From Spirochaetales bacterium (GTDB lineage Bacteria > Spirochaetota > Spirochaetia > Treponematales > UBA12059): DNA of 9,236 nt. A program made the position numbers and the translations under genes. Every line of letters begins with the position of its first letter. Positions within the stretch are counted from its first letter, which is position 1. Location: positions 1-9,236 of the forward strand of contig SPCK01000060.1 in NCBI GenBank assembly GCA_004525355.1. The letters are read 5' to 3'. The notes beneath the pieces are model-generated. The model was given only the letters and a program-made list of their open reading frames with translations. It was not told the DNA's origin and made no database searches. This document shows positions 4,877 through 9,236 of the stretch, piece by piece.

Positions 4877-6289
4877 ATGTCCAGGCTCGCGCGACCAGTG
4901 GATGCGTTGAAGGACTACCTCGAGGTGCATTGCCTCGGAGGCGATGATGTGCTGGTTGCGTTTTCAGGCGGACCCGATTCAACGGCCCTGCTGCTTGCCC
5001 TGTCGGAATTGAACGGCCCCCGACGCCCGGTATACGCTTGCTGGATCGATCACGCCCTGCGAAGCGTTGAGGAGATCGCGGCGGAACGATCCTTCGTGGA
5101 GGGTTTCTGTCTTCGGCTGGGCGCGTCGCTCGCGGTACGCCAAGCCGGGCGAGGCGAATTGGAGGCGGAAGCTTCAATGGCCGGTGGCGTTGAAGCGGCA
5201 GCCCGCCGTTTCCGCTACCGCATGCTTGAAGAAGTACGGTCCGGGCTCGGGCTCAAGGCGATCCTGACAGCCCACCACGCCGACGATGTCCGCGAAACCC
5301 GGATCATGCGGTTTTTTTCCGGCTCGGGCGCGGCGGGACTTGCTGGAATCCCTGAAGAACTCGGAAAAATCGGTCGTCCCTTCCTGCGGATAGATCGCGG
5401 GGAGCTTCTCTCCTGGCTGGACTTGCGCGGCCAGCCATATCGGATCGACTCGACGAACGAAGGCGCCGACTATCTACGCAATCTCGTCAGGCGCGAGCTG
5501 GTACCGGTCGTTGCGCGAATCTTCCCCGGTTTTGCGGAGGCTCTCGATGCGGGCGCATGGAAGGCCCACGATGACGAAACAGCTCTAGCCGGGTACGCGA
5601 AGGAACTTCTCGGTCCCCACGGAGTCCCGATCGACTTGTTCCGTGAAGCACCCCAAGCAGTCCGCGAACGCGCATTGTTCCTCCTCGCGGACAAAGCGCT
5701 TGCCGAAACGGAACGCGCCGATGCACGGGTGTCGTGGCGATTGGTGCGGGCAGCCGCTTTGCAGGCGCTCCGAATGGAGAGTACCGGGCAAACCCGGTGC
5801 CTGGCCGAGGGCTCCGGTCTGACGTTCATCCTCGAGAATGGCGAGGTAGGAGTCCGCGAGCGTTCCGAAGCGCGACCGGCAGGTCACGATTTCAACGGAT
5901 TTTCCTTGATTGCGCACGGTCCGGGCATGTTCAGAATAGGCAAGGCCCGCTCGTGTAGGCTATACTGTCGCGAGGAATCCGGTCATTTGCGAATGGACGC
6001 ATTTTCTTGGCCACTGGTCGTGCGTTCCCGGCGCCCCGGCGACGCGATACAGACGTCTGGAGGCAGGAAAAATATCGATAGATTGCTTTCGGAACTTCGG
6101 GTTCGGGTCGATCAGCGAAAATCAGTGCCGATACTGGAAGATGCAAAGGGCATCGTCGCGGTGCTTGGGTCCTTCACGGGCGCCCGGGACAGATTTCGCC
6201 GAAACGACCTCCTGGTCGGAACGCAAGCCCCTGGATTCTTGACACTAGAAATGAAAGGAGTCGCCGAAAACGATGCAGCTCGACGATAA
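4877..6289 (+). CDS. tilS: tRNA(Ile)-lysidine synthetase
   Basis: TilS uses ATP and lysine to convert C34 of the CAU-anticodon tRNA-Ile to lysidine, so that it reads AUA. The 470-residue protein has the PP-loop SGGPDS at 30-35, DHALR (58-62) and AHHADD (132-137). SGSGAAGLAGIP (148-159), RPFL (167-170) and the block IDSTNEGADYLRNLVRRELVP (190-210) complete the N-ATPase domain. A middle region is followed by the TilS C-terminal domain from about 382 (VRSRRPGD, then GRKNIDRLLSELRV). The length fits full-size TilS rather than the short catalytic form. The start at 4877 agrees with the family and a GGAGG site. The stop overlaps ftsH by 17 bases, as in several bacteria where tilS and ftsH are adjacent. 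In Borrelia, as I recall, pth lies between rplY and tilS; here it does not. Confidence 0.95.
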   Translation: MSRLARPVDALKDYLEVHCLGGDDVLVAFSGGPDSTALLLALSELNGPRRPVYACWIDHALRSVEEIAAERSFVEGFCLRLGASLAVRQAGRGELEAEASMAGGVEAAARRFRYRMLEEVRSGLGLKAILTAHHADDVRETRIMRFFSGSGAAGLAGIPEELGKIGRPFLRIDRGELLSWLDLRGQPYRIDSTNEGADYLRNLVRRELVPVVARIFPGFAEALDAGAWKAHDDETALAGYAKELLGPHGVPIDLFREAPQAVRERALFLLADKALAETERADARVSWRLVRAAALQALRMESTGQTRCLAEGSGLTFILENGEVGVRERSEARPAGHDFNGFSLIAHGPGMFRIGKARSCRLYCREESGHLRMDAFSWPLVVRSRRPGDAIQTSGGRKNIDRLLSELRVRVDQRKSVPILEDAKGIVAVLGSFTGARDRFRRNDLLVGTQAPGFLTLEMKGVAENDAARR

Positions 6290-8141
6290 CAATAACAAAC
6301 TTCCCAGGAAGCCCGATTCGGGACCGTCCCGGGGTTCGAGGATATCCCTCATCATTTTCACGGGCCTGATCGCCGCCTCGTTCGCCCTTTTCTTCATGGA
6401 CAGCGGACAAGGCGCCAAATCGAACATTCCGTACTCGGTTTTCCTTGCCCATCTGGAAGAGGGGAATGTCGAGGCGGTGCGAATCGTCGACCAATCGGTC
6501 ATCAACGGAACGCTCAAGGGGAAGTCCGGCGAGACCCAGGAATTTACCACGCTTATTCCATATTCCGATCAGAACCTGCTGGACAGGCTCCGCGAAAGCG
6601 GCGTTCGCATCGAGGGCATCGAGTCTGGCATGAGCCCCTTGCGCGTCCTGCTGGAACTGTTCCCGTGGTTCTTCGGATTTTTCATCCTTTGGATGGTCCT
6701 GCGCCAGATGCAGGGCAACAACAAGGCGTTCTCGTTCGGCAAGAGCAAGGCCAAGCGGTACCAGGAAAGCAGCAAGAAGCTGACCTTCGCGGACGTGGCG
6801 GGACAGGTCGAGGCCAAGTATGAGTTGTCCGAGGTGGTCGACTACCTGAAGAACCCTCAGAAATTCATAAAAATGGGCGCTCGCATTCCAAAGGGAGTGC
6901 TTCTGGTCGGTATGCCGGGCACTGGCAAGACCCTGCTTGCCAAGGCCGTTGCCGGTGAGGCCGACGTGCCCTTTTTCCATATGTCCGGTTCGGATTTCGT
7001 CGAAATGTTCGTGGGCGTCGGAGCAAGTCGCGTACGCGACCTTTTCGAGCAGGGCCGCAAGAGCGCACCCTGCATCATATTCATTGACGAACTGGATGCG
7101 GTGGGCCGTACCCGCGGCGCCGGCTACGGCGGTGGACATGACGAGCGCGAACAGACGCTCAACCAGATGCTCGTGGAGATGGACGGTTTCGACACCAAAG
7201 ACGGCGTCATCATCCTTGCCGCGACCAACCGCCCGGACGTACTCGACCCGGCCATACTGCGGCCTGGCCGCTTCGACCGGCAGGTAGTGGTCGCCATGCC
7301 CGACATCAAGGAACGCGAGGACATACTCAAGATACATATGGTCAAGGTTCCGGTGTCCGAGACTGTGGACGCCAAGCGCCTTGGCAGGGCTACGCCGGGA
7401 ATGAGCGGGGCGGATCTGGCCAACATGGTAAACGAGGCCACGCTGTTCGCCATTCGCAAAGGTAGGGCTACCGTCGAGATGAGCGACTTCGAGGACGCGC
7501 GGGACAAGATCATCATGGGCATAGCCCGCTCGTCCCTGGTGATTTCCGAGGAGGAGAAGCAGGCCACCGCCTATCACGAGGCTGGCCACGCCCTGCTGCA
7601 CTACTATCTGCCCAAGGCAGATCCCTTGCACAAGGTAACCATCGTTCCCCGGGGCCGCGCGCTGGGTTTGGCCATGTCCCTGCCCGCCCAGGACGCATAT
7701 TCGCGGGTTCGCTCCTGGATACGCGCGCGCATCGTCATCGCGTATGGCGGCTGGGCCGCCGAGAGCATAATTTACGGCGAGACCACTACGGGGACGACGC
7801 AGGATATCAAGCAGGCTACCGATCTCGCCCACAAGATGGCCTGCGAATGGGGCATGGCGCCTGAACTCGGTCCCATCGCGTATGGGCAGGAGGAAACCCC
7901 CATCTTTCTCGGCAAGGAAATCGCGCGTCACAAAGATTATTCCGAGGAAACGGCCAAGCGGATTGACCGCGCCGTTGCCGATATATTGGATGAGGCGAAA
8001 AACGCCGCATTCGATATCCTGACTATGCATCGGGACCAGCTCGTGCGGCTCGCAGAAGAGCTCATGCAGAAGGAGACTCTACTCGATGATGATATCAAGA
8101 CCATGTTTGGTTTTACCGGGGAGGAGCACGCCCGGACATAG
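6273..8141 (+). CDS. ftsH: ATP-dependent zinc metalloprotease FtsH
   Basis: FtsH is a hexameric inner-membrane AAA+ protease that degrades misfolded membrane proteins and selected regulators. The 622-residue sequence has a first membrane segment (about 24-42), an extracytoplasmic domain (43-125) and a second membrane segment (about 125-143). The AAA module follows: Walker A GMPGTGKT (213-220), Walker B IIFIDE (268-273), and the second region of homology from NRPD to the arginine fingers in RPGRFDR (319-336). The protease domain has the zinc site HEAGH (435-439) and TGTTQD with Asp511 as the expected third ligand. All catalytic residues are present; the only oddity is Met instead of the usual Pro in the Walker A loop (GMPG for GPPG). 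The ATG overlaps tilS by 17 bases and is preceded by AAAGGAG at 6254-6260, so translation is probably coupled to tilS. Confidence 0.97.
   Translation: MQLDDNNNKLPRKPDSGPSRGSRISLIIFTGLIAASFALFFMDSGQGAKSNIPYSVFLAHLEEGNVEAVRIVDQSVINGTLKGKSGETQEFTTLIPYSDQNLLDRLRESGVRIEGIESGMSPLRVLLELFPWFFGFFILWMVLRQMQGNNKAFSFGKSKAKRYQESSKKLTFADVAGQVEAKYELSEVVDYLKNPQKFIKMGARIPKGVLLVGMPGTGKTLLAKAVAGEADVPFFHMSGSDFVEMFVGVGASRVRDLFEQGRKSAPCIIFIDELDAVGRTRGAGYGGGHDEREQTLNQMLVEMDGFDTKDGVIILAATNRPDVLDPAILRPGRFDRQVVVAMPDIKEREDILKIHMVKVPVSETVDAKRLGRATPGMSGADLANMVNEATLFAIRKGRATVEMSDFEDARDKIIMGIARSSLVISEEEKQATAYHEAGHALLHYYLPKADPLHKVTIVPRGRALGLAMSLPAQDAYSRVRSWIRARIVIAYGGWAAESIIYGETTTGTTQDIKQATDLAHKMACEWGMAPELGPIAYGQEETPIFLGKEIARHKDYSEETAKRIDRAVADILDEAKNAAFDILTMHRDQLVRLAEELMQKETLLDDDIKTMFGFTGEEHART
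8071..8075 (+). promoter_or_regulatory. Ribosome binding site for the gene after ftsH
   Basis: AGGAG, part of AGAAGGAG (8068-8075), lies ten bases before ATG 8086. A stronger-looking GGGGAGGAG at 8118-8126 has no ATG, GTG or TTG in the correct frame at usable spacing after it. Confidence 0.55.
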
Positions 8142-9236
8142 CCTCGTTGTCGCCGCTATCCTGGGCCTGTGCATGCTGGCATCGCCGGGCGCGCAGGAAA
8201 CGCGCGAGTGGAGCGACACCAGTGTACGCCCTCTCGTAGAGGGAGCGCGAAGCGCCTTGAGCCTGGGCTATCGGGCCGCCGCCGTGGAATTGCTCGATGA
8301 AGTCCTGTCCTTGGCACCTTCCAACAGCGACGCCGCTTACCTGAGGGCGCTCCTGGCGCAGGGAGATGGCGAGCCCGGAGTTCTCGTAGAGCGCTTCTTG
8401 TCCTCCGCGCTTTCTTCGGATGCGTTCAGCCTGTATGACCGTACCGATGCCGAGTTGTTGCTGGCCGGTATCCTGGTCAGGACCGGCAGGTCTGGCCAAG
8501 CGCTGCGCTTCCTTGCCGGGATGCCTCGGGATGCCGAACCGCTGTACCTTGAATCGCTGGCCAAGCGCGCGCTCGGAGACCGGGCCGGCTCTCGCGCCGC
8601 TGTAATGGAATCGATGCGACGCTTCCCTTCCGACCCGCGCCCCCTGCTGTCCTGGCTGTTGTATGGTGCTCCGGATCCCGCCGACATTGAAGACTCGGCT
8701 CTCGTCAGGAAGGCATTCGTCGTGCTGCCCGGCCTGAAAGAGATGGATCCCGATTTACTGATCGCCCTGGCCCCCTATGCGCCCGACGCTGAGGAAGCCC
8801 GTCTGCTGGTGCGAGAATACCGCTCTGCCAATCGCTTGAGCCCGAACTCAACGGTGCTGGCCTTCAGCTATGGCCTTATAGATGTAAATAAAGCGACCGA
8901 CGAGTTGTTCTCGGGAAATATTGCCCCCGACGCGGCTGACCTGCGCAGTCTGTATGCTCTCTTGCCTGATACCGTGGCACGGGATCGTTTTATTTCTGGA
9001 TTTTCGACCTATACCGGACTCGTTACCTGCGACGATAGCGGCGATGGCATTCCTGAAGCCACTTCACTTTATCGTTCTGGCACGCTGGTCTCGTGGGTAT
9101 ACGATGGCGACCAGGATGGACAGCCCGAGCGCATGGCGACCATGAAGGAGTCTGCGCCGACTGAAATCCGTATCCGTTCAGGTAGCGCTGAACTGGTCCT
9201 TCGATACGACCCCTGGCCATACGTCAAGACGGCAAC
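8086..9236 (+). CDS. Exported TPR-like protein with DxDxDG loops, 5' part, function unknown
   Basis: The frame is open from ATG 8086 to the right edge (383 codons), so the C terminus is missing. An immediately following ATG at 8089 and a TTG at 8107 are alternative starts. The start overlaps ftsH by 56 bases. The N terminus looks like a signal peptide: basic residues, then a hydrophobic core [15 protein letters not shown] (19-33) and a likely cleavage near residues 35-36 (PGA/QE). LGLC is a poor lipobox, but a spirochaetal lipoprotein is possible. Residues about 55-93 resemble a tetratricopeptide helix pair (YRAAAVELLDEVLSLAPSNS), and further helical, Leu/Ala-rich segments follow. From about 310 the style changes to beta-like sequence with DDSGDG (316-321) and DGDQDG (340-345), loops that resemble EF-hand or dockerin calcium sites. 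I do not recognise the gene. It may be a periplasmic or surface scaffold protein. Confidence 0.8.
   Translation, partial: MMISRPCLVLPGRSTPGHSLVVAAILGLCMLASPGAQETREWSDTSVRPLVEGARSALSLGYRAAAVELLDEVLSLAPSNSDAAYLRALLAQGDGEPGVLVERFLSSALSSDAFSLYDRTDAELLLAGILVRTGRSGQALRFLAGMPRDAEPLYLESLAKRALGDRAGSRAAVMESMRRFPSDPRPLLSWLLYGAPDPADIEDSALVRKAFVVLPGLKEMDPDLLIALAPYAPDAEEARLLVREYRSANRLSPNSTVLAFSYGLIDVNKATDELFSGNIAPDAADLRSLYALLPDTVARDRFISGFSTYTGLVTCDDSGDGIPEATSLYRSGTLVSWVYDGDQDGQPERMATMKESAPTEIRIRSGSAELVLRYDPWPYVKTA

Noticed and set aside
6174..8030. A 618-codon minus-strand open frame opposite ftsH
   Set aside because: It mirrors the ftsH codons in a GC-rich gene, its translation resembles no protein I know, and ftsH on the + strand is unmistakable.

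Overview
The window is a gene-dense stretch of moderately GC-rich bacterial chromosome. All genes but one lie on the + strand. The order spoVG, tRNA, rplY, tilS, ftsH, preceded by ispE and a yqeK / LytR-like / rsfS cluster, matches what I remember of spirochaete chromosomes (Borrelia: spoVG-rplY-pth-tilS-ftsH; treponemes: yqeK next to a LytR-like gene and rsfS). I infer a free-living or Treponema/Spirochaeta-type spirochaete. That rests on recalled synteny and protein style, not on a search.

Bases 1-2013 hold three overlapping genes: the 3' end of yqeK (HD-domain Ap4A hydrolase), a membrane-anchored LytR-CpsA-Psr-like protein with a LytR_C domain, and rsfS (ribosome silencing factor). They overlap by 16 and 11 bases, so they are probably one operon. 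The operon ends at a hairpin (2067-2103) shared with a convergent minus-strand gene. That gene encodes a 103-residue protein whose last two thirds is almost all Asp/Glu, with an aromatic residue every seven positions.

Bases 2430-2603 are a divergent promoter region. The ispE promoter is strong, and its predicted start falls on the ispE start codon, suggesting a leaderless mRNA. ispE (isoprenoid precursor synthesis) is followed by spoVG (nucleic-acid-binding regulator).

Bases 3829-4686 carry a promoter with palindromic elements, tRNA-Gln(TTG), and rplY (ribosomal protein L25/Ctc with an acidic tail), with only 36 bases between tRNA and rplY. A 12-bp-stem hairpin follows rplY. The pth gene expected next in the remembered spirochaete order is absent.

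Bases 4877-9236 hold tilS (tRNA-Ile lysidine synthetase), ftsH (membrane AAA+ zinc protease) and the 5' part of an exported TPR-like protein with two DxDxDG loops. These three genes overlap by 17 and 56 bases and are probably cotranscribed. Overall the window is a housekeeping region for ribosome, tRNA, envelope and proteostasis functions. I see no mobile element, CRISPR array or phage gene. The points of most interest are the acidic heptad protein, the leaderless ispE signal, the degenerate LCP protein and the uncharacterised exported protein coupled to ftsH.
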